Source: Apostichopus japonicus | Lineage: Eukaryota > Echinodermata > Holothuroidea > Aspidochirotida > Stichopodidae | Direction: 5' to 3' | Length of the DNA: 64,000 nt | Assembly: GCF_037975245.1 (NCBI RefSeq) | Contig: NC_092562.1 | Location: 19,002,054-19,066,053, forward strand | Part shown: one piece after another, positions 15,667-28,300 of the stretch | How the letters are laid out: every line of letters begins with the position of its first letter | How positions within the stretch are numbered: the stretch's first letter is position 1 | Notes under the pieces: model-generated | Seen by the model: only the letters and a program-made list of their open reading frames with translations | Databases searched by the model: none | Told to the model about the DNA's origin: nothing | Translations under genes and position numbers: made by a program

Positions 15667-16700
15667 GAGAAAAACATTACGTCACCGAAAATTGATCTGA
15701 AACAAAAAATGAGGGTTTTTTGCAAAGAAGTCTTGAGGCAGAAACAAGAGCAGCAGAAATTATGCAAATTTGGCGGAAAGCGGAAGTGAGGGCGCTCGAT
15801 TGAAATTACGGGTGATGTTTGAGGACGTTGAAAGAAGGCTTCATTTGGTACTGTCTTTTGTCAAAAGCTATGATTGTTGAGAAACCGAGAGGCAAAAGTT
15901 GTTTGAGAAGCGCTTAATGGCAGAACGCGGTTTGCTTTGTTTGTTATGTGCAAAAGGTTTGAGATACCGAAACCTTCAATTTGTTGGACCCTTTTTTTGA
16001 AAAATACAAGGGCAATGGTACTCCCGAAACAAAGGAGAAAACAACATCATTTGCACGAAATATGCTATGTTCTTAAGTTTGTTTTATGGCACGTATCACG
16101 TTTTAACGATGTTAATGTGACAATGTACTTACATATTGTTTTACAGGAATGGTAGTAATTGCTTACACTAACCGATCCTACTTGCTTAGAATCATTAATG
16201 TGGCGTAAACTCGAAGAAAAGAAATAAAAATGACTTGTTTTTGCGACCATGTTCTCATACACGTTCATGGAGGTCAGAAATCTCCGCTCAACCTTTTCGT
16301 AAAGTGCCTACGAACGTGTTTAGAAAATATGCGAATTCACTAGTGTTGAATGGTCGTTTCACTCTTAAACCAGATATCTGTATCGCCGATGCAATATGGA
16401 TGGTAACCATATTATAAAATCACAGCACAATGGAATTCATTGGCTTGACTTGGACATGTTTCATTTCAATTTAAAATGAAGACCAAGCTAGCAACATTTG
16501 AACATCCCTATTTGCATTGTCTTGTATGTTGTTTATGTATACGGTACTGTAATGAAGGGAAAAAAAGCTTTTAAGCGATGAAATTGTGGGTGAAACGAAA
16601 TGATTCATATTTAGGGTATTTTTGGTAAAAAAAAAACTGTTACAAGAGTAGTCTTAGTGCGATTAAAATAAATTACTAGGTTTAGAAAAATAAAGGTGGC
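15667..16700 (+). other. Probable DIRAS 3' UTR
   Basis: The AT-rich sequence after the stop carries AATAAA at 16223-16228 and again at 16667-16672, both plausible polyadenylation signals. Which one is used cannot be told. No further coding exon was seen. Confidence 0.4.
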
Positions 16701-19364
16701 CTAATAAAAATTTCTTAAAAATTTAAAAATCTGCATTGATTCAACCATATACTGTAACTGAGGTTACAAGAGCATGCGCGCTTCTTTTTTAATTTGATGA
16801 TGTCACTGTCACGTTGAACGGTCGTTTGTCATTGTTTTGAGCGGAATTTGCCAAAAAATTGAGTCGCACAATAATATTGTGTTGACCTTTGACGACGTGA
16901 TTTAACCGGTTAACCGTACCCGGCTCGTGTAACCATTGTCGATTTATTCAGCTTGTCGAGTTTCTGAACGTGATTAGTTGCAGCATTGTTTTTATGCCGA
17001 AAATCAGCATGTTTGTTTCAAAAACATATTCACACTCCGCTCTCGTCCACTATTGAAATGCCTATTTTCAAAGATGGTTACATAAATGTGAGATTTTAAT
17101 TATGTTGCTTTAAGCATGCGTATATATATATATAAACATTTCATTCTCGGAGAATTTCGACATGCCACCGTCGATCTTGCAATATGATAATCATATTCTT
17201 TGTCGCGATGTTTTAAAAACAATTTCACATTCCTTTTGTTCACTTTTGAGAGTTCAATGATCTATACATGTGAGTTTATTCATGTTGCTTTTCGTGTGTT
17301 AAGTTTTTATTCTTCAAGAAATTCGAATGACCAACATTTTGTTTGTATAGTAATGACGGCATATGGTCGAAAATATTGACGTTTTCTAATACAGTGGTGT
17401 GCAAAGGATTTTCAAAGGTGACGTGACAAATTCTAACCCCCCCCCCCCGACTGAAGTGTATACGTCAAATAATGCATTCATATCTAGACTATGACCAATA
17501 TCTATAATTAGGTCTAAATGAAAGGCTTTGCTTATAAATACTTTTGAATTTTTGTCAGATTGAATAGGTGGTCTACCAAATCCCACCTCCCCCCCCCGCC
17601 CTCTGCCTCTCCCACAATCCTGGACCCGTGCCTGCATGGGGGAATCCTGCATAGGCTCGTAGAATTTGGCCGAATCCGTCCCAGACTGAATGTAAAAATT
17701 GCCCCGACCCTGAACATTCCCCCATCTGACGATGAGAGGGGGGAGGGGTGGTATATATGGCACCCCTTCCACCCCCTTGAACACCAATGTCCTAATATAT
17801 TTTTCTTTTCCAATGAATAAATTATCAACATGCATATTCAGTTCTAATATCCATAAAACAGAATATTTATAGATTTTTAGTCTATGGTTAGATCTCCCGA
17901 CGTAAAGTTGAGCGGTTCTCATGGAAAGTTAAAAGCTAAACATGTTAGTGGGAAACCTCTAACCCTTTTTTCATCTATATTGATGTGGACCGCCAGCTCC
18001 CCTCCCACTATACCCCACTCCCACCTCCGCTCCTCCCCCTCCAACAGCCTATCCACCCTATCCTTCCTAACAAGATATCTAAAAGTAATTCTATTTATGA
18101 CAGTTTTTTGTTGATAATTCGATCTATGACTTGTTATTAACGAGATAAATTGTAATACTTTTCTGTCATGTTTTCACTTTTTACGTTCTACACACGAATA
18201 CAAATCTTTATTTATATATATATATATATATTGTAAATCCGTATCTTAAAATTATACGTATATTGATTTCCTACAAACGTTTTACTTTCTTGTAAAAATG
18301 GTTACTTTACATTTAAAAAAAAATTAACTTATTATCATACTCAGCAGAGGCGGATCCAGGAACCACCCCCCCCCCTTCCTCTCCATTCTGGAATTCTTAA
18401 ATTTCGTTAAAGACTAAGCTAAACGCATTATAGCTTTTTGTAGTCATGATAAGGTACAAGCTTCGCACCAGTGTATTCCTTACATATTACCGATAGATTC
18501 TCATGCACCTCGCTTTTGGTATAATATTTCCAATATCTACCGATACTTGCTTCCCCACCCCCCGCCCCTTCCCCCACCCCTGGGTCCGCCACTGTTATAA
18601 ACATAAAAAATAAACGCTTCGAGAAATGTATTTCATGAGAACGGATTTCTGAGTTGTGCCATACAATGTTGAGATTGTTTATGCAATGATAATGATTGGC
18701 GCTATATGGTTGCTTAGTACACATGGAAAGAAAATCAAGATATTATCTTATCTCGCTTCTCGGTCTCATTTTTTACCGCTTTGTCTTTAATTTGTTTGTT
18801 TGTTTGTTGTTGTTTATGTTTTTTGCTCCTTCCTGTATTCCCCGTTGTGGCCTAATGAAGGGACAGTCTTAGTCGATATGGTTGGTGGCAGAGTTTTTAA
18901 TGGGTCATGACCGGAAGATGACCAGTGATGGTCGTTATGATTGGGGTGGGGGTAATAAGGGTGTTTAATTGCAAAATGGTGTTACATTTTTGCCACTCCT
19001 CAAGTCATTCATGTTATAGATTTTTTCCAAATTTTGTAGTCAAAAATCGAAAATTTCTGTTTCCCTCCGACTTTTGCTTTTGACCCTTCAAAATTGTTTT
19101 CTGACCCCAGATAGAAGCTCCAACCTCCCCCCCCCCCCTTTGATCACCTGGGCGCTATAGTATTCCCATAGTACGTCAATTTCGAATGGAAAAAATTGGT
19201 CTACATCTCTACATGATCACATGATGAGGTGTTCTGTTATAAAGAAAAGAAAATGGTGTGTAAGGACGGAGGGGGTGGGGGAGGAGGTGGGCGTTGCGTG
19301 CTCTCGACACCAGTTATATACATCAACTTGTCCTTTTCGCTCTTATTGCCGATCGGTGAAAATG

Positions 19365-19367
<3 letters not shown>
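16701..19367. other. Non-coding stretch with C-rich repeat relics
   Basis: No supportable exon. Several segments with long C runs (17438-17448, 17588-17597, 18366-18374) begin or end with hAT-like CAGNGGCGG..CCAGG termini. The clearest is 18345-18594 (separate entry). Open frames across these C-rich segments are low complexity. Confidence 0.5.
18345..18594. mobile_element. Candidate hAT-like MITE relic
   Basis: The left end CAGAGGCGGATCCAGG and the right end, reverse complemented as CAGTGGCGGACCCAGG, form imperfect inverted termini around a 250-bp interior with C-rich tracts. The flanking octamers (ATACTCAG and TTATAAAC) do not match, so either the target duplication is lost or these are ends of two different insertions. 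Confidence 0.45.

Positions 19368-19456
<89 letters not shown>
19368..19456. repeat. (AT)n microsatellite
   Basis: A TA array of about 89 bases following a G-rich tract at about 19269-19290. Confidence 0.95.
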
Positions 19457-19457
<1 letters not shown>

Positions 19458-22400
19458 GACGTTTATAACGCGATAAGGTAAAGTGATATGTCACAAAGAA
19501 ATTAATACATTTTCAATCTCACCTTCTTTTGAAAAAGAAGAAGAAGAAGATTATTTATTGCCAAAGTAGAATATTGTAAACATGATGGGTTTTCATTTAG
19601 TTACAAAGAAAAAGGGGGAAAAGTCATTTATTTTTAAAAGGCTTCTTCGCGTCTACTTCTTCCTCATGAATTTTCATGTTTTTGGTTCAATGATAAAATT
19701 GCACTGAAAGCGCTCATTCAATATTTAAGGTCACACCTACCTATTGAATAGCGTGCAGGTATACCTCACCGCGTATTCAGTCATACTATCAGCACAGTTT
19801 AGCTTATATATAGCCGACCACATAATTCCTGGAAAAGAGGATTATTTATGTAGCAGAGAATTGGAATAAAAAATAAATAAATAAAGACATTATGAATAAG
19901 TAATAAAAGTCGCTGGTGTGCTTACCACTGAACGTTTCGATATTAACCTAGATATATATTAAAGGATGACGTTAAAGCAGAATTTTAGTATTCATATTTC
20001 AAATATGTATATATAATATTTGTTAATATGACATAAGGCCATAAATAACTTCTAATATTTGTTCTTTCAAAGGCTCTGATGATCTATATATAGTTTATAT
20101 ATAGTTTATGTCTTAGACTTAGTGTCCAGCCACTTTAATTGATGAGTCTGCTTTACTTAAAGGAACATTTCCCCAAAACTTAAATGTGGTATAGAAATGC
20201 AGCCTGCACTACTAGCAGGGATTATTCAACATTCTAAAACATATCATAGTTAACGCTGTGTTTGACATCAGCCTATATAAAGCTGCATTTTGTTTTAAAC
20301 TTTTCACAATGTCTGGTTAAATACTATAAGCCTGGCATCTAAAGGAAAGTTAGGCCACCTTAAACATACTGTTTACAACCCACATCGCATCAAGCACAAT
20401 GCACTAAGACGAGAGAGATAGCAAAAGAAAACACGTGTTACAGTGCCAAAGGAGAGGTAGAAGACCACATTAAAATTTATGGGAACCAAATGTTCAGTAC
20501 TAGTTTGAGGGTTGTAATACTATATGGTTCCTTTATGATTGTAATTAAATGATCCTTACATAGATTCTTTTGATCAGATGAGGAATATGCAATTAAGACT
20601 TGATAAGATTGCTATTAAGTTACTCTCCAACGCAAAATGAACAGATTCAACCATTATTAGTAACTGAAATCAGGTGTTTGCGGTAAAATGATATACTGCT
20701 GTTACACCCTTTGTTCATACGCTAATATCGCTTAACACGAACGTTATAATGTATATTGTCTAACCCAATAAGAGAAGTTAGAGATAGTTTGTCTTGGAGT
20801 TATAGATACTTGGCTCGTTACATATCCGATTTTGACACAAATATCAAATGGTCACTGAAGGAGATTACGCTAAAAGTTAAAAGACTCCTCGAATTTCTCT
20901 TGCTCTTTTCTCTCTTTCGTAAGATTTGCTTAATTGCTTTCATGCATTGATAAGTTCAAATCACCCGTGACTCCTTACGACAGCTGTGGCTCATCATACG
21001 TATCCAGCATTTTGTACTGAGGTCAAGTGGCCATCAACCGACATTTTTACGGAGACAAGTGCATGGTACTTTTTGCATATGAGTGGCGTGCGCACGGGGG
21101 CCGGAGTGGGCATGCCGGTCTACAACGCCATCGTTAGTCGGGGGAAAATATATTCAGACAAGAGGAAGTTTAATCTGTTTTTCATTTTTAATCATAAATT
21201 ATGTATTTAATAGGCTTAAATAAAATAATTGTCACTTTATCAAATCCTTAAATGGATTTATTTTAACAGCATAAAAATTTAGCGAACTTACGTCAGAGGA
21301 TTGTGTATTTTTCTAGTTTATATACAATCCCATATTTTGCATTATGATTATTATTATTCTAAGGCGCCAGTAACTTCAAACAGAGACAATGTGACATAGG
21401 AAAAAGTGGCATGTGAGGTTGTGCTTATAAATATAATTTTATGTGAGTTTGAAATGGGGTACCTACATGTCCACCGTTGTCCACGCCTGATGTTGTTCTG
21501 GGCTCGAAGAAGTCGGTCTAGTCGCCCCCGGATGAATACTTAAAGAAAAAACGTGCCTCGCTCCTCCCAATGCTAACGCCATTGGAAAAGGTAAAAACGT
21601 TAGTTTCTTATCAGAAGCATACGTGAATTTGATTTTGTTTTATATTAAGCCTATGACATACCTATAGTTAAAGACGACTTCAAACAGCACCTACATTATA
21701 TTGCAGACAATAGTGAACACCAAAAGCCCATTACAGTTTATTCCCTACATTAGTAATAATGAAGATAAGACTTATTAAATTTTGATCGCTGACGATACAG
21801 CTTTATTTACTGAGTACATGTCATATAAATAGTCGTAAATCAGCCAAATTTTTGAGGGAAAAAAATTAAAAAGAAAAACTCGCGAATCACGATCTGTCAA
21901 AATATGTAATAAGATTCGACGGTAAAACCATTTCGTATTCGAAATTCGTATAAATCGTGATCAACTGGAGGATTTGCTCCATTGGTATGTCTTGAAAGCT
22001 GTACACACAGCGAAGTGATTCTGAAAGCTGATACCGTCGCGTAATTGGTACATCCGTAAAGGTAGCACACATATTGAAATACTATCCTTTCCACCGTGGA
22101 AGGTCAATTCTGTTGAAGTGGAAAGCAGATCGATACTACTCGTAGGAATAACTTAATTATTACCTCCCTGTTTTCTGTTTAATGGGTCGCTGTAACGCTT
22201 TCTGCTATTGATCGCCTCGGAATGACAAAAGCAAGTAGTGTGAATATCTCTACTTAGCTGTTATTCTGACTTTCTCTTCAAAAAAGAGGGGGAAATGGCA
22301 AACTCACCTGTGAAATTAAGAATCACTGTTCGCGGACATATTTTTTTTTTTGAGTTTCAAGCAGCATTTGGATAATTTCGATTATTATTAAAACAATTTT

Positions 22401-25121
22401 TTATAAAATTCAATCGATATACAAATATTCCTAATTTTGGACAACCACCGCAATCCACCAATAACCACACTCCCAAAAGGGGCATCCTGTAATTTGGAGG
22501 TAATGCTGATGACATAGTAATTGGGTTATACATGCTTCAGAAATATGTTAACTGCTTCAGCGTATCTTTCTGGGTTTTTTAGTTGCCCTGTCATATCTTC
22601 CCGCTAACCTGCCCGACGACGTCTTGATGGGTTTCTTGCGAAACCTTTCGACAAAGGGCTTCACCAACAGATGCAAAACCGAAAGCACAAATTTATTTTC
22701 TTGTTTTTTGGGGGTTTTTTTTTAGTAATGTTTTTTGCTTTTGTAACTGTTTGGTTTCTTCTCTCAGTTTACTTGTTGTTTAGCTATTTTAGATTTTTTT
22801 GCTTGTTTGCTTCCTCAAGTTGTATATTGTTTTTTTCCCCGATGGTTGATTATCTCTCTTCTCCTTCTAGCAATGACATTCATACGCACGTGGTGAAGCC
22901 AACGCTAGCAATTCCGTTACTCCACTGAACATTGATCTGATCCACACCCCCCCCCCCACCCAACCCCCTGCCTTGTTGCTGATTACGAACATTATAGTAA
23001 GGTTATTAAGTTAATTCTTTTAAAAAGTAGGGTTATTTTACGTGGATTTCAGAACCTAAAGCATTTGATATTAGCTCCATCAACAGTCTATAATCTATTA
23101 ATAGCATATTACATTACGGTGTCATGCATGGCGTGTTTAATGTAATAAGTGTAGCATCACTCCGTCCGGGAAACAATTTAAAAAAAAAGTCCCCTTAATT
23201 CATTTCATTTTCTTTAAGGTGTAGTCAGGCATCTTTTATAGTATAAACAGTGCTTTCTTTGGTTGAAATTTCTCGCTCTATATATGTTCTTTCTGACGTA
23301 TTTATGGGAACATTAAATTCAGGTGCTATAGAATTTCAGCAAATATGCTCACTTTACCAAATGAATTTGTATTACCAAGGAAAACGTATAGTATTTCGTA
23401 ACAACATGAAGAACAAACAACGAATAATTACTACGATACATTTTACATTGTTTGTTTTAAAAACATTGACGGGTATAAGTCACGTGTCACGATGTCACGT
23501 AGTCAAGTTTACTACTATATATAAGAAGATAAAGAATACTTTTTTCTTCTTTTTTTTTTCTTTTTTTTTATTGTCTCTTCCTGGATTGTTACATTAAAAA
23601 TGAATTTCATTGGAAAAAAATTAATTTGTATTAACTGAGGATATCAACATTAAAAGTACAAATGGATTGAAGATATCGTTGATGTTTAGTCACGGAATTA
23701 GTATACCCAATGTTATGACGAATACAAAGATACAAAATACAAAGGATAAATACAAAGAGAAGATATAATAAGGGATATGTTACAGACTAAGATAAAAAAA
23801 AGAAATTCAATTGATCGACTTTTAACGACCCGCTTATCCTGTTCTATTCCAACGTTTGAATTACCATGGTTTGGTGTCCCGTTGTTAATGTTCTATTGTG
23901 TTTTCTTTTTGTATTTCCTTCCATATATGGACAATAGAAGGCATGAGACAATGCTTTGATTAGAGGATCTACTATATCGCCAAGTTCACCAGTTTGTCTT
24001 ATATGTAAAGGTTAAAACGACTGTTCACATATAGTTTATATGGATACGCAACACTGTATGTACTATTGGATTGTTTCTGTATATGGAAAAACCTAACACA
24101 AACAAACAATACTACAGACAGACGGACAGACAGACACGTCTCTTAAATCTCAAAGTTTACAAATTTGTCTCCTTTTGTTGTTGTTGATTGAATTATGAGC
24201 GGCTGATCATGTTATGGCGTTTGAAAGCATCCCAGAACAACCGACTATCGACTTTAAATTTAAGAATTAACGACTGCTAAACTTCATCCTCGCGTCCAAC
24301 TTGGACCTTATAACATTGCAAGCTTCTAGGAAGGACGACGAGAGGCATTGTGTAATAAATACATATATAAATATATATGTATATAAATTTATGGTATTAT
24401 TGAGGGATAAACAAGCAACGGTGACCTTGGCGCCAACGACCTCGCTTTGAAGAAAATCTCTTTTGTTGGATAGCCTTCTCATTATGCCATCCTCGTTATC
24501 ATAACTATTAACCATTAGTGATCGGCCACCAATATAGAGGAAAAAATGATATAAGTTTTACATTACTTAAAATAGAAAACGTTTTGGTGGTAAAATCAAC
24601 AAATAGCTAAAAGAAAGTGTATGACGTCACAAACCATTTAACAAAGTCATGACCAAGGACAATATTAGTCACACATGATCCCTGATAAAAAGTATGACCA
24701 ATATATCGTTTAATTATGATTTTATTATTATTATTAAATTATTTATTATTTTATTATTAAATAGCAACCAATTAGGCAGTAGGGAAAAAGGGATAAAATT
24801 GGAAAGCAATGTAATTAAACATTAATTTAATTAAATATTAAAAGGACATCCACGTACCTTGTACATGGATACAAGTGTTTGTATAAAATAAAATTAAGAA
24901 GTATAAAATAAGTAGGCCTATATGTACAATGACCATACCTAAACCGGTTATTCGAAATTCATAAAATCATTAAAAACATTGTATATATGATTCCACAAAA
25001 CCTCCAGGGTTTTACGTCAAACAAAAGTTTACGTCACTTTATAAAGCAAAACGTTACGTCATAACACCAGTTTCTACTGTATAGTGAGCAATGCCTGTAA
25101 CCAAATGATAAAAGTTCCACA
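19457..25121. other. Intergenic stretch between DIRAS and the iPLA2 gene
   Basis: No supportable gene. It contains short (GAA)n, (TTA)n (about 24720-24762) and (CAGA)n (about 24116-24136) tracts and C runs near 22949. Sequence just left of 25122 must include the iPLA2 3' UTR, which is read on the minus strand. The (TTA)n/TTTATT cluster near 24720 offers AATAAA on that strand, but I cannot fix the polyadenylation site. Confidence 0.5.
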
Positions 25122-25340
25122 CTAAAGAAGATTCAACAACACTCCTAACTGGTCGATCCGGTCTTTATGTTTATGTAGGTAGGCGCGGCCATCCCACATC
25201 ATTTGCATAATGACGACATTATTTGTCTCTGCAAGATCAATGTCAGTGCTTAAAGCGGGACTGAATCGGTAAAACGCGGCGCCCATGGACACACACCACG
25301 CCCTACTTCTGTCAACAGGTCGAAATCTTGATTCCGTCAC
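25122..25340 (-). CDS. PLA2G6: iPLA2-beta coding exon 13 (terminal)
   Basis: Acceptor TCCTTGACAG. Encodes [20 protein letters not shown] and ends at a TAG (25122-25124) after [10 protein letters not shown], close to the C-terminus of mammalian enzymes. Confidence 0.94.
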   Translation of the reverse strand: MTESRFRPVDRSRAWCVSMGAAFYRFSPALSTDIDLAETNNVVIMQMMWDGRAYLHKHKDRIDQLGVLLNLL

Positions 25341-28300
25341 CTGTCAAGGAAAATAAAAAGGAAATAAAATAAAATGGAGCAGAATTATTGTTAAAACATG
25401 AGGGTCCGATGGTCCATGTTCTCACCCCAACCATTATCTAGTGATACCTGTTTGCATCATTGCAGAAGTAAGTATCCGAGCGCAAAAAGTGCTACGGAAT
25501 ATTCTTACTTACTATATGGGCCCAGAATTATACACAAGTATATAGACTCAAAATTTGTAGGTATGTGTGAAATTCTTGTTTAAATTTGAACACGGGTGAC
25601 CATTTTCTTACCTTCTAGCTTACTGGTGACAATAACAATTATATAAACAATGGGAAGACTTATTTGTTCTGTTCTGCATTTCATTCAGTTGTTGATGCTT
25701 TCCACTTTATGAAGCGCCATGGGCAGTTACTCGTTTCCTGGAGTGGCGTTATATAAATCTACATTAATATTATGATTTTTATTATAAACAATGGGTTAAC
25801 ATTAACATCCGGGCCTGCACTTTGGAGCTGACGTCATCATCTATAAAGCCTTTAAACGAGCATTCCAGAGTTTGTAGCCTATTTTTGAGGTGACTTTTTT
25901 TTTAAATCTCCATAGCAACGGCAGAATGATCGTCATTTTGAATAACAGAAGAAAAAGAAGAAGCTGTTTTAATATTACTGCATGATTAGAAATCGGATCC
26001 TCCCAAAAATATGATCCTTAGATCCATACCTTCAATGCCTCTGCAGGATCAAGGAATTTCTTAGCTATGTCTTTTACCTGTGTCATAATAAGGTTTCCGA
26101 CGTTAGCGGATCCTCTAGCATTCTTTAAGGCTTCGTAAATTCCTGTTAGGCCACTGGGAACGTACATGGTTATGTCATTCACTTTGACCACCGGGCTGGC
26201 GCCAGTTCCTATGGAAACCACTAGACCAATCTCACGGCAAGGCAAATCCTACGCACGAAAGATACCAAAACTCTCAATGAAACAGATGTTTTACAGCCGT
26301 TCGTATAGATGATATTATCAATGTTCAAAACCCTCAAGACCCCCCCCCCCCCATCTCCGTCGTGTTTTGGTACACTGAACCGGTAAAAAATTACGATTAG
26401 CAGAACAGGAATGTGATCAACCATGAATCATGAAGACTACATATTTACCCACTATCACAATTTCACCATGAAGTCATTCCATTCGATACCAACCCCTTCC
26501 CCCTCCCTCCCCCCCCCCCCCCCGTAATAACAACCTTATAGTATCCCCTTTTAAAGTATCGTAGTAACTGTAATTGATCATATCTTGTTGTGCCCTTATA
26601 AGCAGTGGCGCCACAAAGACACCCCCCCCCCCCATCTCCATTGTCAATAGGTGGAAAACGTTCAGTCAGGGGATTTTACACGGACCCCACCCGGTGGGGT
26701 GTGGGGATTGTGGCCCATTCATCATTTTCAAACTCACACAAAAGTTTACGGTGTTCAAAATTAATATTACTAATTTGGGTATAGGATAGGGTAGACTGGA
26801 GTGCATTTTTGCTATGGGGACAGGTTAATGAAGGAAGAAGGACATAAAAGAAATCTTTTCAACAGCAAAGAAAAAAAAATAGAAAAGATCGCAAAACTCT
26901 ACAAGTGTGTCTGGCTAGATATAAAAGCAAACGATAACGTACGGATTTCTTTCTCTCGGCGTAGTATTCCGTCGCCTCTGTCAACGCGTCAACGGTGGGA
27001 TTGTTGCAAATTAATCCGCCATCTAAATAACTCCTATAAGGCAAGAAATACGAAGGTGCTGCTACAGAGGAGCGAACCGCCTCCCACAACTTAACAACTG
27101 GAAAAGGAATAGAGAAACCAGGGTGGTAGGTATGGTGCCTTCAAAATGTTATGAGCATTTTGTAAATAAAGTATAGCAATTTTCAACGAAAGGATTATTT
27201 ATAATATGTGTAACAAAATGACAAATTCCTTAAATCTTAAAAATGTGCGAAATCAACGTTTAGGCTGCAAAATGATTATGCATCAAATGTTATCAATGTA
27301 ACAATTTGCAGCAAAATGGATAAACTTGATCATTTAATTAATCTCTAGAAAGTCAACTTTTGCAATAAAAAGGGATTTATTATCAAAATGATTGATTACA
27401 CTCGCCTCAGAATGTAATTATTTCAACATTTTGCAGCAAAATGATGAACTGCAGCAAAATTGCAGAGAAAGATCTTGAACATTTAGACGGCACCTTAACG
27501 TTTCCGTAGGTGCAGGGGATGGGGGTGGTTGGTTAAAATGTCAAATTTATAACACTTGTTCAAATGCTTTGAGTAAATTGTTAACAATATCACGACAGCG
27601 GACCATTACAACAGCATAAACAATAAGATCAAAAGCAAATATAAGAAAATAACAATTGCCGTTTTTCATTGTTTTCCCGTCCTTGGCAGACCAATAGAGG
27701 GTATATAGGGAAAATGAAGATTTTAGCAAGTACAGACTGTCTTCATGAGGGCGGCGATGTGTATGTGTGTGTGTGAAATCTTTTGTTGTGATAGGTCGCG
27801 AGTGATAGTGGCCGGGTTTTATTTTTGTTTTTGAAGTACACATTCTCAGTTGCAGTTGTAACTAGTACGTATACTACCTCTCTAGGTTAATAAACAACTG
27901 ATTACACCCTTCTTTTTTTGAATGAGAAGAAAGACTTTTACTCTGGTTACTTGTATACACAGCACAATTATGAAAACGTAAATTAGAAGGGGAAAAAAGA
28001 CAAGAAAGAGACATAAACCAACGTACCGTTGTAATCCTTTGGTCCATTATCAAAGTCGCCGGTGTATGCTTCGATACGGCTTGACGATGTTGCCGGTGGA
28101 CGGTAATTTCGGAAACAATGGAGGGCTGCTGGAATCCGGTTACTCAATGTAGACGTTATAATCAGTCTGTGTGATTTACAAGAAATCAAAGAAAGTTTGA
28201 CAAAGAGGGGGTGCAAGCAGTGTGGACCCTGCAGGGGTCAGTTAACGAACCCGGGGAAACATGGAAATGAAGAATAATTTATTCTTATTTTTTTATGTTT

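Noticed and set aside
17392..17634. hAT element between CAGTGGTGTGCAAAGG and a GTGCCTG end
   Set aside because: The ends pair poorly, and the flanking octamers (TTCTAATA and CATGGGGG) do not match.
21887..22094. Overlapping minus-strand frames that look mildly protein-like
   Set aside because: Only about 60 codons, with two competing frames over the same bases, an upstream stop just before the ATG and no family resemblance.
26603..26720. Another hAT terminus (CAGTGGCGCCAC at 26603)
   Set aside because: No partner terminus or flanking duplication found within several hundred bases. It may be a solo relic but cannot be delimited.
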